Shown here: one piece after another, positions 16,100 to 24,499 of the stretch | How positions within the stretch are numbered: the stretch's first letter is position 1 | Layout: every line of letters begins with the position of its first letter | Source of the DNA: Streptomyces sp. CB02009 | Lineage (GTDB): Bacteria; Actinomycetota; Actinomycetes; Streptomycetales; Streptomycetaceae | Reading direction: 5' to 3' | DNA: 64,000 bases | Assembly (NCBI RefSeq): GCF_001905825.1 | Contig: NZ_LIVV01000006.1 | Coordinates: 434,001-498,000 of the forward strand | Notes under the pieces: generated by a model | Seen by the model: the letters and a program-made list of their open reading frames with translations, nothing else | What the model was told of the DNA's origin: nothing | Database searches by the model: none | Made by a program: the position numbers and the translations under genes

Positions 16100-18367
16100 T
16101 TGGCAGCCATCGCACGGTGGTGCATCAAGCACCGCCTCGTCGCCGTCCTGCTGTGGCTCGTCGCTCTCGGCGGGGTCGGCACCGCGGCCGTCGTCGCCGG
16201 CAGCGCGTACTCCAACGACTACGAGGTCCCCGGCACCGAGTCCGGCCGTGCCACCGCCCTCCTGGAGCGTGGCTTCCACGGCCTCGGCGGTGACAGCGAC
16301 ACCATCGTCTGGCACACCGACAAGGGCAGCGTCCGCGCCGACGCCGTCGAGCGCCGCACGACCGCGATGCTCGACAAGGTCGCCGAGCTCCCCGGCATCG
16401 CCGCCGTGACCTCCCCGTACGGCGACACCCAGGGCCAGATCAGCGAGGACGGGCACACCGCCTACGCCACCGTCACCTTCCACGAGCAGGCCGACGACAT
16501 CCCCGAGGCGCAGGCCCGGGCCCTCGTCGACACCGCGAAGGCCGCCGCGGACGACGGCCTCGCGGTCGAACTCGGCGGCAGCGCCGTCGCCCTCACCGAG
16601 GCCCCCGGCGGGCACATCGCCGAAGTCGTCGGCGTCGCCGTCGCGGCCGTCGTCCTCTTCCTCGCCTTCGGCTCCCTCGCCGCCTCCGCGCTCCCCATCG
16701 CGACCGCGCTCGTCAGCGTCGGCATCGCCTACTCCGGGATCGTGCTCCTCGGCCATCTGATGACCGTCGCCGACTTCGCCCCCATGCTCGGCATGCTCGT
16801 CGGGCTAGGCGTCGGCATCGACTACGCCCTCTTCATCGTCACCCGGCACCGCAGAGGCCTGAAACGCGGGCTCTCCGTCGCCGAGGCGGCCGAGACCGCG
16901 GTCGCCACCACCGGCCGCGCCGTGGTCTTCGCCGGCGCCACCGTCTGCATCGCCCTCCTCGGCATGCTGATCCTGCGGCTCAGCTTCCTCAACGGCGTCG
17001 CCATCGCCGCCTCCCTCACCGTCGTCCTCACGGTGGCGGCCTCCGTCACCCTGCTGCCCGCGCTGCTCTCCCTCATCGGCATGCGGGCGCTGTCCCGGCG
17101 CGAACGCCGGACGCTCGCCGAGCACGGGCCGCAGCCCGAGCTGCCCACCGGCTTCGCCGCCCGCTGGTCCGCCTTCGTCGAGCGGCACCCCAAGCTCCTC
17201 GGGATCGTCGCCGCCGTCGTCATGGGCGTCCTCGCGCTGCCCACCCTCTCGCTCCACCTGGGCACCTCCGACCAGGGCAACGGCCCGGCCACCGCGACCA
17301 CGCGGCAGGCGTACGACCTGATCGCCGACGGCTTCGGCCCGGGAGTGAACGGCCCCCTCACCCTGGTCGCCGGGCTCGACGGCGCCGACGACCGGGTCGC
17401 CCTCGACCAGCTGCCGGCCGCCCTGTCCGCCACCAAGGGCGTCGCCTCGGTCTCCCCGGTCACGTACAACAGCTCCGGCGACACCGCCGTCCTCACCGTC
17501 GTCCCCGACTCCTCGCCCCAGTCCAAGGCCACCAGCGAGCTCGTCGACCGGCTCCGCACGGACGTCCTCCCCGCGGCCGAGAGCGGCACCTCGCTCGATG
17601 TGCACGTGGGCGGCGTCACCGCCTCGTACGACGACTTCGCCGAGATCATCATCGGCAAGCTGCCGCTCTTCGTCGGTGTGGTCATCGCGCTCGGCTGTCT
17701 GCTGCTCCTGCTCGCCTTCCGCTCCCTCGGCATCCCGCTCAAGGCCGCAGCGATGAACGTCGCCGCCGTCGCCGGCGCCTTCGGCGTCGTCGTGGCGATC
17801 TTCCAGTGGGGCTGGGGGAGCGAGCTCCTCGGCCTCGGCAGCGCCGGACCGATCGAGCCGTTCCTGCCGGTGATCATGGTCTCGGTGCTCTTCGGCCTGT
17901 CCATGGACTACCAGGTCTTCCTGGTCAGCCGGATGTACGAGGAGTGGCTGGAGACCGGCGACAACCGGCGGGCGGTCCGGGTCGGTCTCGCCGAGACCAG
18001 CCGCGTCATCAACTCCGCCGCCGTCATCATGATCGCGGTCTTCCTCGCCTTCGTCCTCTCCGGCGACCGGGTCATCGCGATGTTCGGCATCGCGCTCGCG
18101 GCGGCCGTCGCCCTCGACGCCTTCGTCCTGCGGACGCTCCTCGTCCCCGCCCTGATGCACATGCTCGGTGGGGCGAACTGGTGGCTCCCCCAGTGGCTCG
18201 ACCGCCTCCTGCCCCGGATCAGCATCGAAACGCCCGAGTGCCGCGAGGCCGCCGACACGCGTGGGAAAATACCGGCTCAACGTGTGACGGACGTGACGGC
18301 AGTGACGGCGCCCGCGGCTCCGGCCGCGGAGGAGAGGAACGACGATGTTCGCGATACCGCTGGGTGA
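16100..18367 (+). CDS. MMPL-family RND transporter
   Basis: 755 aa with the duplicated MMPL layout: one N-terminal helix, a periplasmic-type loop, then five helices, repeated. The diagnostic segments are GVGIDYALFIVTRHR in the first half and LFGLSMDYQVFLVSRMYEEW in the second, carrying the Asp-Tyr pair of the proton relay. Such proteins export lipids or small molecules. Start is TTG at 16100 (LAAIARWCIKHRLVAV), with AGGGAGC about 8 nt upstream. The 3' end overlaps the acetyltransferase gene by 23 nt, so the two are coupled. Confidence 0.9.
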   Translation: MAAIARWCIKHRLVAVLLWLVALGGVGTAAVVAGSAYSNDYEVPGTESGRATALLERGFHGLGGDSDTIVWHTDKGSVRADAVERRTTAMLDKVAELPGIAAVTSPYGDTQGQISEDGHTAYATVTFHEQADDIPEAQARALVDTAKAAADDGLAVELGGSAVALTEAPGGHIAEVVGVAVAAVVLFLAFGSLAASALPIATALVSVGIAYSGIVLLGHLMTVADFAPMLGMLVGLGVGIDYALFIVTRHRRGLKRGLSVAEAAETAVATTGRAVVFAGATVCIALLGMLILRLSFLNGVAIAASLTVVLTVAASVTLLPALLSLIGMRALSRRERRTLAEHGPQPELPTGFAARWSAFVERHPKLLGIVAAVVMGVLALPTLSLHLGTSDQGNGPATATTRQAYDLIADGFGPGVNGPLTLVAGLDGADDRVALDQLPAALSATKGVASVSPVTYNSSGDTAVLTVVPDSSPQSKATSELVDRLRTDVLPAAESGTSLDVHVGGVTASYDDFAEIIIGKLPLFVGVVIALGCLLLLLAFRSLGIPLKAAAMNVAAVAGAFGVVVAIFQWGWGSELLGLGSAGPIEPFLPVIMVSVLFGLSMDYQVFLVSRMYEEWLETGDNRRAVRVGLAETSRVINSAAVIMIAVFLAFVLSGDRVIAMFGIALAAAVALDAFVLRTLLVPALMHMLGGANWWLPQWLDRLLPRISIETPECREAADTRGKIPAQRVTDVTAVTAPAAPAAEERNDDVRDTAG

Positions 18368-18902
18368 CGACGGCGCCGAGCTGAGGCCCCTGGAGCCCTC
18401 GCACGCCGAGGAGTTCCTCGCCCACATGGACCGCGGACGCGCGTTCATCGGCGAGCACATCGTCCTCGCCGACGTCGTGAAGGACCTCGGCTCCGCCCGC
18501 TCCTTCCTCGGCTCGTACGCCGAGAAGGCCGCGAACGACACCGGACGCATCTACGGCATCTGGACCGACGGCACACTCGTCGGCGGCGTCCTCTTCCGGA
18601 CCTTCGACGCCACGTACGGCACCGCCGAGGCGGGCTGCTGGCTGGAGCCCTCCGCGGCGGGGAAGGGCCTGATCACCCGCGCCTGCCGGGTCATCATCGA
18701 CTGGGCCTTCGAGGAGCGCGGCATCCACCGCGTCGAATGGCACGCCTCCGCGAAGAACGGGCCGAGCATCGCCGTCGCCCGCCGCCTGGGCATGACCCTC
18801 GAAGGCGTGCTGCGGGAGAACTACCCGCACCGCGGCGTCCGCGCCGACACCGAGGTCTGGGCCGTCCTCGCGCCGGAGTGGCGCGCGGCCAAGGCCTCCT
18901 GA
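18345..18902 (+). CDS. GNAT N-acetyltransferase, RimJ/RimL-like
   Basis: 185 aa. The fold is the RimL-type GNAT: LRPLEPSHAEEFLAHM at the N-terminus, central strand GGVLFRTFD, the acetyl-CoA region (EPSAAGKGLITRACRVIIDWAFEERG) and the closing RRLGMTLEGVLRE motif. RimL-like enzymes acetylate protein N-termini or small amines; the substrate here is unknown. The ATG at 18345 overlaps the MMPL gene and follows GGAGAGGAA, a good Shine-Dalgarno. Confidence 0.87.
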   Translation: MFAIPLGDDGAELRPLEPSHAEEFLAHMDRGRAFIGEHIVLADVVKDLGSARSFLGSYAEKAANDTGRIYGIWTDGTLVGGVLFRTFDATYGTAEAGCWLEPSAAGKGLITRACRVIIDWAFEERGIHRVEWHASAKNGPSIAVARRLGMTLEGVLRENYPHRGVRADTEVWAVLAPEWRAAKAS

Positions 18903-18911
18903 ACCGCTTTC

Positions 18912-18943
18912 CTCATACGGTTCTCATACGGGGCGCCTAGCGT
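18912..18943 (+). promoter_or_regulatory. 11-bp direct repeats and leaderless -10 box
   Basis: CTCATACGG occurs at 18912-18920 and 18923-18931, an exact 11-bp period as used by OmpR/PhoP-type response regulators. TAGCGT (18938-18943) follows, 8 nt before the ATG at 18951. The repeats occupy the -35 region, so an activator could replace a poor -35. Confidence 0.45.
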
Positions 18944-18950
18944 GCCGCGC

Positions 18951-19562
18951 ATGGACACGAAGACGACGACAGAGAAGACCGGCGAGACCGCGGACGCCGC
19001 CGCGACCGCGGAGGCGGCCGCACCCGTCGAGGAGAAGGCCGCGATCGCGCTCGACAAGCAGGACGCGAAGCAGGACGCGGAGCGGGACACCGAGCCCACC
19101 GCTGCGCTGACCGACGCCGACGCCGATGAGGCCGAGGACGGCGACGAGGACGACGAGCTGCTCGCCGAGGCGGCGGCCCCCTCCTCCGCCGGCATCGGCG
19201 GCGCCGCCGCGGCCGTGGTCTCCGCCGCTCTCGGCGCCGTCGCCCTGACCGGCACCTGGACCGGCAAGGTCGTCTCCGAGCGCGAGACCCTCCTCGGCCA
19301 GATCAAGACCTCCGGATCCGGCACCCCGGCCCAGCAGATCTCCGAGATCTACGGCGACGCCTGGCACAGCACCGCCCTGGTCAACGGCGTCTTCGCGCTG
19401 ATCGCCCTGCTCGTCGCCGTCCTCGTGCTCGTCCTCCCGGGACGCCCCGCCTGGGTCCGCTCGGTCGCCGTCGCCGGCGCCGTGCTCGGCGGCCTGGGGC
19501 TGCTCCTGTCGGTCGGTACGTACTTCGACCTGTTCCTGAGCCTGCCGACCGCCGGATCCTGA
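18951..19562 (+). CDS. acidic-headed membrane protein of unknown function
   Basis: 203 aa. The first 75 residues are low-complexity and rich in Glu, Asp, Ala and Thr. Three hydrophobic segments follow: about 85-105 (GGAAAAVVSAALGAVALTG), 145-165 (VFALIALLVAVLVLVL) and 173-195 (VAVAGAVLGGLGLLLSVGTY). I infer a cytoplasmic acidic tail and three helices. It resembles hypothetical membrane proteins common in Streptomyces; no function can be named. ATG 18951 is preferred over GTG 18942 because the -10 box at 18938 would give a leaderless transcript starting there, and no Shine-Dalgarno is present. Confidence 0.78.
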   Translation: MDTKTTTEKTGETADAAATAEAAAPVEEKAAIALDKQDAKQDAERDTEPTAALTDADADEAEDGDEDDELLAEAAAPSSAGIGGAAAAVVSAALGAVALTGTWTGKVVSERETLLGQIKTSGSGTPAQQISEIYGDAWHSTALVNGVFALIALLVAVLVLVLPGRPAWVRSVAVAGAVLGGLGLLLSVGTYFDLFLSLPTAGS

Positions 19563-19568
19563 CCCCTG

Positions 19569-19625
19569 CCTAAGGCGGCCCGGGGCGACACCTAAGGACC
19601 CCCGGGACCCGCCTAAGGACCCCCG
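19569..19625. repeat. three CCTAAGG repeats at about 21-bp period
   Basis: CCTAAGG occurs at 19569, 19591 and 19612; the last two extend to the identical CCTAAGGACCCCCG. Each core is a palindrome with a central A, and the spacing of 22 and 21 bp is two helical turns. They lie between a gene end and the small gene at 19733, which suggests cooperative binding of a regulator. Confidence 0.5.
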
Positions 19626-19732
19626 TACCCCGAACATGCGGCACACGCCCGATGTGGCCGCACCCCCTGGGAAACGACAGTAGAGGCATCGCAAGGAGCG
19701 ATACCGAAACCGAGAAGACCAGGGAGCACCCG

Positions 19733-19930
19733 ATGTTCGAGTACGAACTCCACCGCATGAACCACGCCCAGCTCGTCCGTGAGGCCGCCGCCCAGCGACT
19801 GTCCCACGAGGCCGCCGAGACGGTCGGCTCCACCCGGGGCCTGCGCCGCCTCGGCCGCCGGAGCGGCGACAAGGACCCGGAGGGGCGGGTGAGTGACGGG
19901 GGACGCGGTCGCTTCGTCCGGGCCGCGTGA
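19733..19930 (+). CDS. small conserved protein, 65 aa
   Basis: It starts MFEYELHRMNHAQLVREAAA and is strongly basic and helical in its first half, with a polar Gly/Arg-rich tail. No signal peptide or membrane helix is visible. The ATG has an AGGGAG Shine-Dalgarno 7 nt upstream, and codon use matches real genes. It is followed by the LAL regulator. I do not know its function. Confidence 0.68.
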   Translation: MFEYELHRMNHAQLVREAAAQRLSHEAAETVGSTRGLRRLGRRSGDKDPEGRVSDGGRGRFVRAA

Positions 19931-19976
19931 CCCCCGTATGAGCGAGGGCATGGACGGCTGTGCGATGCTCGGCGCC

Positions 19977-22900
19977 GTGGAGACCAGGTCAGTCAGCCCC
20001 GTGTTCGTCGGCCGCGCCGGCGAACTCACCGCCCTCACCGAGGCGCTCTCCCGCGCGACCGCGGGGGAGCCCCAGGCCCTGCTCATCGGCGGCGAGGCGG
20101 GGGTCGGCAAGACCCGGCTCATCGAGGAGTTCCTCGACACGGCCTGCGCACGGGGCGCCGTCGTCGCGCTCGGCGGCTGCGTCGAGCTCGGCGCCGACGG
20201 CCTGCCCTTCGCCCCCTTCGCCACCGCACTGCGCTCGCTCCGCCGACGCCTCCCCGAGGAACTCGCCGCGGCGGCCGACGGCCAGCAGGCGGAACTCGCC
20301 CGGCTGCTCCCCGAACTGGGCGAGCCCGGCGGCCACGAGTCCTCGGACGAGGACTCCACCGCCCGCCTCTTCGAGCTGACCGTACGCATGCTGGAGCGGC
20401 TCGCCGCCGACCGCACGATCGTGCTCGTCCTGGAGGACCTGCACTGGGCCGACGCCTCCACCCGGCACCTCCTCACCTACCTCCTGCGCACCCTGCGCCG
20501 CGGCCGCATCGTGGTCGTCGCCAGCTACCGCGCCGACGACATCCACCGCCGCCACCCGCTGCGCCCTCTCCTCGCCGAACTCGACCGGCTCCGCACCATC
20601 CGCCGCATCGAACTCGCCCGCTTCACCCGCACCGAGGTGCACCGCCAGCTCACCGGCATCCTCGCCGCCGAACCCGAGCCCGGCCTCGTCGAGGAGGTCT
20701 TCGAACGCTCCGACGGCAACGCCTTCTTCGTCGAGGAACTCATCGTCTCCCACGAGGCCGGCTGCGCCGCGGGCCAGCTCAGCGACTCCCTGCGCGACCT
20801 CCTGCTCGTCCGGGTCGAGACGCTCCCCGAGGACGCCCAGCGGATCGCCAGGATCGTCGCCGAGGGCGGCTCCACCGTCGAGTACGGACTGCTCGCCGCC
20901 GTCGCCCGGCTCACCGAGGACGAACTCATCGAGGCCCTGCGGGCCGCCGTCGGCGCCAACCTCCTGCTCGCCGTCCCCGACGGCGACGGCTACCGCTTCC
21001 GCCACTCCCTGGTCCGCGAGGCCGTCAGCGACGACCTCCTGCCCGGTGAACGCTCGCGCCTCAACCGGCGCTACGCCGAAGCCCTGGAGGCCGACCCCGG
21101 CCTCGTCAGGGCCGACGAGCGCGCCAACCGGCTGGCCACCTACTGGTACCACGCGCACGACCCGGCCAAGGCCCTGCCCGCCGTCCTCAGCGCCTCCGTC
21201 GCGACCCGCAAGCGCCACGCCTACGCCGAACAACTCCGCCTCCTCGAACGGGCCATGGAGCTCTGGGACGAGGCCCCCGCCGAGATCCGCGGCTCGCTCC
21301 GGCCGATGGACTACGCCGAGGCCTACCCGGCCTGCGGCTGCGACCCCGAGAGCGCCGCGCTCAGCTACCTCGACCTCCTCGCCGAGGCCGCGATCGCCGC
21401 CCGCCTCAGCGGCGACCGCGAACGCGCCCTGAAGATCTGCAAGACGGCGCTGCGCCTCCTCGGCGACGCGGAGTCGGGCGACCCCCTGCGCGCCGCCTGG
21501 TTCTGGACCGAGCGGGCCCGCCTCCAGTCCAACCTCGGCCGGGGCGACGGCTGGGAGGAGATCGCCCGCGCCCAGGAACTCGTCAAGGGCCTCCCGCCGT
21601 CCGCCGTCCACGCCGTGGTCCTGGTCGGCGCCGCCGGCTGGGGCATGCTCCGCAACCCCGGGCCCGACGCCCTCGCCGCCGCCGAACGCGCCGTCGAGTA
21701 CGCCCGGCTCGTCAACGCCGAGTCGATCGAACTCAACGCCCGGCTCACCCTCGGCACCCTCATGACCGCGGCCGGCGACGTCGAGGCCGGCCTCAGGGAG
21801 ATGCACGCGGTACGCGAACGCACCTCGGCCCTCGGCCAGTTCACCGAGACCGTCCGCGCCCACATCAACATCTCCTCCGCCCTGGAGTCCCTCGGCCGCT
21901 CGGCGGAGGCCGTCGAAGTGGCCGACACCGGCATCCGCGTCGCCCGCGCCTACGGCCTCGTCGACAGCGTCGGCTGGGTGGAGTCCAACCGGGCCGAGTC
22001 CCTCTTCTCGCTCGGCAGCTGGGGCGAGATCGGAGAGATCGCCACCCGGCTGCTCCGGTCGGCCACCAGCAGCAAGCCCCGCGGCTCGGCCTCCCTCCGC
22101 CTCGCCCAGCTCGCCGTCGCCCGCGGCGAACTCGACGCGGCGCGCCGCCACCTCGCCGACGCCCGCGCCGCCTACGGCAGCCGCGACACGATCCCGCAGT
22201 ACGTCCTGCCCATGGCCCAGGTCGAGATCGCCGTGGCCGCCGCCGAGGGACGCATCGAGGACGTCAGGACCCAGCTGGCCGCCGCCGAACAGGCCGGCTT
22301 CCCGCCCAGCACCCACCGTTACGGCTGGCCCCTCCTCCTCACCGCCGTCACCGCCGAGGCCGACAGCCGGGGACTGCCCGCCGCCGACGAGGGCCGCGCC
22401 GAGGCGCTCGCCGTCGTCCGCCGCAGCGTCCGCGCCCTCGCCACCCCGGCCCCGGTCTGGAAGGCCTACTCCCGGCAGGTCTCCGAGGAGATCGCCCGCG
22501 CCGAGGGCCGCGAGACCGCCGCCCGCTGGGCCGAGGTCGCCGCCGCCTACGCACCGCTCGAACGCCCCTACCAGCTGGCCCGCGCCCACCACCGCCACGC
22601 CGACGCCCTGCTCGTCGAGGGCGGCCGCCGGGAGGAGGCCACGGCGCTGCTCCGGCAGGCCCACGCCACGGCCGTCCGCCTCGGCGCCGGCCCGCTCCGC
22701 GAGGACGTGGAGCTCCTCGCCGCCCGCGCCCGCCTCTCCCTGACCGAGGAGAAGCAGGTCCCGGCCCCCGCCGAGCCGGGGGACGACACCTTCGGCCTCA
22801 CCCCCCGCGAGCAGGACGTCCTGCGTCTCGTCGCGGCCGGCCGCACCAACCGCCAGATCGCCGAGGAACTCTTCATCTCACCCAAGACGGCCAGCGTCCA

Positions 22901-22994
22901 CGTCTCCAACATCCTCGCCAAGCTCGGCGTCGCCGGCCGGGGCGAGGCCGCCGCCCTGGCCCACCGCCTCCACCTCCTCGACACGCCCCTCTGA
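19977..22994 (+). CDS. LAL-type LuxR-family transcriptional regulator
   Basis: 1005 aa. An N-terminal AAA/STAND ATPase domain has Walker A GGEAGVGKTR (about 38-47) and a Walker B-like VLVLEDLHWAD. A long helical TPR-like middle follows, then a C-terminal LuxR helix-turn-helix (LTPREQDVLRLVAAGRTNRQ and SPKTASVHVSNILAKLGV). LAL regulators typically activate specialised metabolism or sugar use upon ligand binding. I chose GTG 19977 (METRSVSPVFVGRAGEL) since the conserved domain begins there and an extended -10-like GATGCT (19964-19969) suits a leaderless start; ATG 19938, 19950 and 19965 are in-frame alternatives. Confidence 0.9.
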   Translation: METRSVSPVFVGRAGELTALTEALSRATAGEPQALLIGGEAGVGKTRLIEEFLDTACARGAVVALGGCVELGADGLPFAPFATALRSLRRRLPEELAAAADGQQAELARLLPELGEPGGHESSDEDSTARLFELTVRMLERLAADRTIVLVLEDLHWADASTRHLLTYLLRTLRRGRIVVVASYRADDIHRRHPLRPLLAELDRLRTIRRIELARFTRTEVHRQLTGILAAEPEPGLVEEVFERSDGNAFFVEELIVSHEAGCAAGQLSDSLRDLLLVRVETLPEDAQRIARIVAEGGSTVEYGLLAAVARLTEDELIEALRAAVGANLLLAVPDGDGYRFRHSLVREAVSDDLLPGERSRLNRRYAEALEADPGLVRADERANRLATYWYHAHDPAKALPAVLSASVATRKRHAYAEQLRLLERAMELWDEAPAEIRGSLRPMDYAEAYPACGCDPESAALSYLDLLAEAAIAARLSGDRERALKICKTALRLLGDAESGDPLRAAWFWTERARLQSNLGRGDGWEEIARAQELVKGLPPSAVHAVVLVGAAGWGMLRNPGPDALAAAERAVEYARLVNAESIELNARLTLGTLMTAAGDVEAGLREMHAVRERTSALGQFTETVRAHINISSALESLGRSAEAVEVADTGIRVARAYGLVDSVGWVESNRAESLFSLGSWGEIGEIATRLLRSATSSKPRGSASLRLAQLAVARGELDAARRHLADARAAYGSRDTIPQYVLPMAQVEIAVAAAEGRIEDVRTQLAAAEQAGFPPSTHRYGWPLLLTAVTAEADSRGLPAADEGRAEALAVVRRSVRALATPAPVWKAYSRQVSEEIARAEGRETAARWAEVAAAYAPLERPYQLARAHHRHADALLVEGGRREEATALLRQAHATAVRLGAGPLREDVELLAARARLSLTEEKQVPAPAEPGDDTFGLTPREQDVLRLVAAGRTNRQIAEELFISPKTASVHVSNILAKLGVAGRGEAAALAHRLHLLDTPL

Positions 22995-23228
22995 CCCACC
23001 GGGCCCGCCGCCCTCCGCCGCGTCGCCGGCCGTCCCGTCGCCCGTCGCCGCCTCCCCCGCCGTCGGACGGCGGGGGGCCCGTATCGTCACGCGGCCCGAC
23101 GTGAGGTCTATGGGCCCCCGCGACGGGTCGGCGTCACCCGGGTCCTCCCTGGTCAGCGCCTGCCTGCGGAGCTCCTCCTCGGTGTGCCTGCGGCCGGGCG
23201 CGAACAGCTCCGCCAGCGGGTCGAACAC
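22878..23228 (-). CDS. DUF6191-like small protein, antisense overlap with the LAL gene
   Basis: 116 aa. The first 50 residues look like a real conserved domain: FDPLAELFAPGRRHTEEE, then a DPSRGPIDLTSGRVTIR segment. I recall this pattern from proteins annotated DUF6191. The remainder is Gly/Ala-rich and its last 117 nt run antisense through the 3' end of the LAL gene, so the C-terminus may be degenerate. GTG 23228 is chosen because AAGGAG lies 9 nt upstream; GTG 23234 is too close to it. It follows the sugar dehydrogenase lipoprotein by 14 nt, so the two share an operon. Confidence 0.6.
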   Translation of the reverse strand: MFDPLAELFAPGRRHTEEELRRQALTREDPGDADPSRGPIDLTSGRVTIRAPRRPTAGEAATGDGTAGDAAEGGGPGGSEGRVEEVEAVGQGGGLAPAGDAELGEDVGDVDAGRLG

Positions 23229-23242
23229 GGTCACCAGCTCCT

Positions 23243-24385
23243 TCAGCTCACCTCCAGCCGGAGAATCCTGTCGTCCCCGGGCCCGGGCGTGCCCCGGCCG
23301 TCGGTTTCGCTGGTCACCAGCCAGAGCCGCCCGCCGCCCCCCGCGAGGACCGTGCGCAGGCGTCCGTACTCCTCCGAGAGGAACGCCTGGGGGTCCCCCG
23401 AGCGTTCCGCCCCGGCGAGCGGGACCCGCCACAGCCGCTCGCCTCTGAGTCCGGCCATCCAGATCGCGCCCCTGGCGTACGCGATCCCGCTGGGGGAGGC
23501 CTCCGAGGTCGGCCACTGGGCCACCGGGTCCACGAACCCGGCCTTCCCGGCCCGCCCCTCCGCCTCCGGCCAGCCGTAGTTCTTCCCGGGCTCCACCAGA
23601 TTCAGCTCGTCCCAGGTGTTCTGCCCGAACTCGGCCGCCCACAGGCGACCCTCGTCGTCCCAGGCGATGCCCTGCACATTGCGGTGCCCGTACGAATAGA
23701 CCACCGACCCGGGGAAGGGGTTGCCGGGCGCGGGCCTGCCCTCCGGTGTCATCCGGAGGATCTTCCCGCCGAGCGACTCCCGGTCCTGGGCCAGACCGGT
23801 CCGGCCCGTCTCGCCCGTCCCCGCGTACAGCATCCGGTCCGGCCCGAACGCGATCCGTCCGCCGTTGTGCACGACCCCCTTCGGGATGCCGGTCAGCACC
23901 GGCTGCGGCACGCCGAGCCGGTCGCCCTCCGCGCCGCCGTACCGCATGCGCACGATGCGGTTGTCCGACTCGGCGGTCAGATACGCGTACACCCAGCCGT
24001 CCCGCACGGCGAGGCCCATCAGCCCGCCCTCACCGCCCGGCACCACCCCCGGCACCTCGCCGAGCGAGGTCTTCGCCCCGGTCCGCCCGTCGACCTTGGT
24101 GATCGTCCGCTCGTCCCGCGAGGAGACCAGCAGGTCCCCGCCGGGCAGCTCGGCCAGCCCCCAGGGCGACTTCAGCCCCTCGGTGAGCGTGCCCGTCACC
24201 GCCGCCCGCCCGTCGGCCGGAGCGGTGGCGGACCCGGACGGGCTCGCCGGGGAGCCAGCCGAGGCCGAGGCCGATGTCGGCGGAGCCGTACCCGGCCGGT
24301 CCTCCGTACCTCCCGAGGAGCAGCCCGCCACCAGGACCAGCACGGCGGCGCCCCACAGGGCCTTCACAACTGCAGGACGGCTCAT
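23243..24385 (-). CDS. PQQ-dependent sugar dehydrogenase-like lipoprotein
   Basis: 380 aa. A lipoprotein signal peptide with lipobox LVAGC near residues 17-21 is followed by a Thr/Ser/Ala-rich linker and a six-bladed beta-propeller of the glucose/sorbosone dehydrogenase family. Motifs include SPWGLAELPGGDLLVSSRD, GLMGLAVRDGWVYAY, VVHNGGRIAFGPD, SYGHRNVQGIAWDD and WDELNLVEPGKNYGWPE. It probably oxidises a sugar outside the membrane. The start is the ATG at 24385 (MSRPAVVKALWGA). Its stop overlaps the Shine-Dalgarno of the DUF6191-like gene. Confidence 0.88.
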   Translation of the reverse strand: MSRPAVVKALWGAAVLVLVAGCSSGGTEDRPGTAPPTSASASAGSPASPSGSATAPADGRAAVTGTLTEGLKSPWGLAELPGGDLLVSSRDERTITKVDGRTGAKTSLGEVPGVVPGGEGGLMGLAVRDGWVYAYLTAESDNRIVRMRYGGAEGDRLGVPQPVLTGIPKGVVHNGGRIAFGPDRMLYAGTGETGRTGLAQDRESLGGKILRMTPEGRPAPGNPFPGSVVYSYGHRNVQGIAWDDEGRLWAAEFGQNTWDELNLVEPGKNYGWPEAEGRAGKAGFVDPVAQWPTSEASPSGIAYARGAIWMAGLRGERLWRVPLAGAERSGDPQAFLSEEYGRLRTVLAGGGGRLWLVTSETDGRGTPGPGDDRILRLEVS

Positions 24386-24499
24386 GGCACGGTCCCCTTC
24401 GACGAGTCGAGCGGCATCCCTTCACCCTTGATACACCGCCCGGCGCGATCAGGTTCCCGACCGCCGCGACAACCCGTGGCCGACGCGCCGCCGAGGCCC

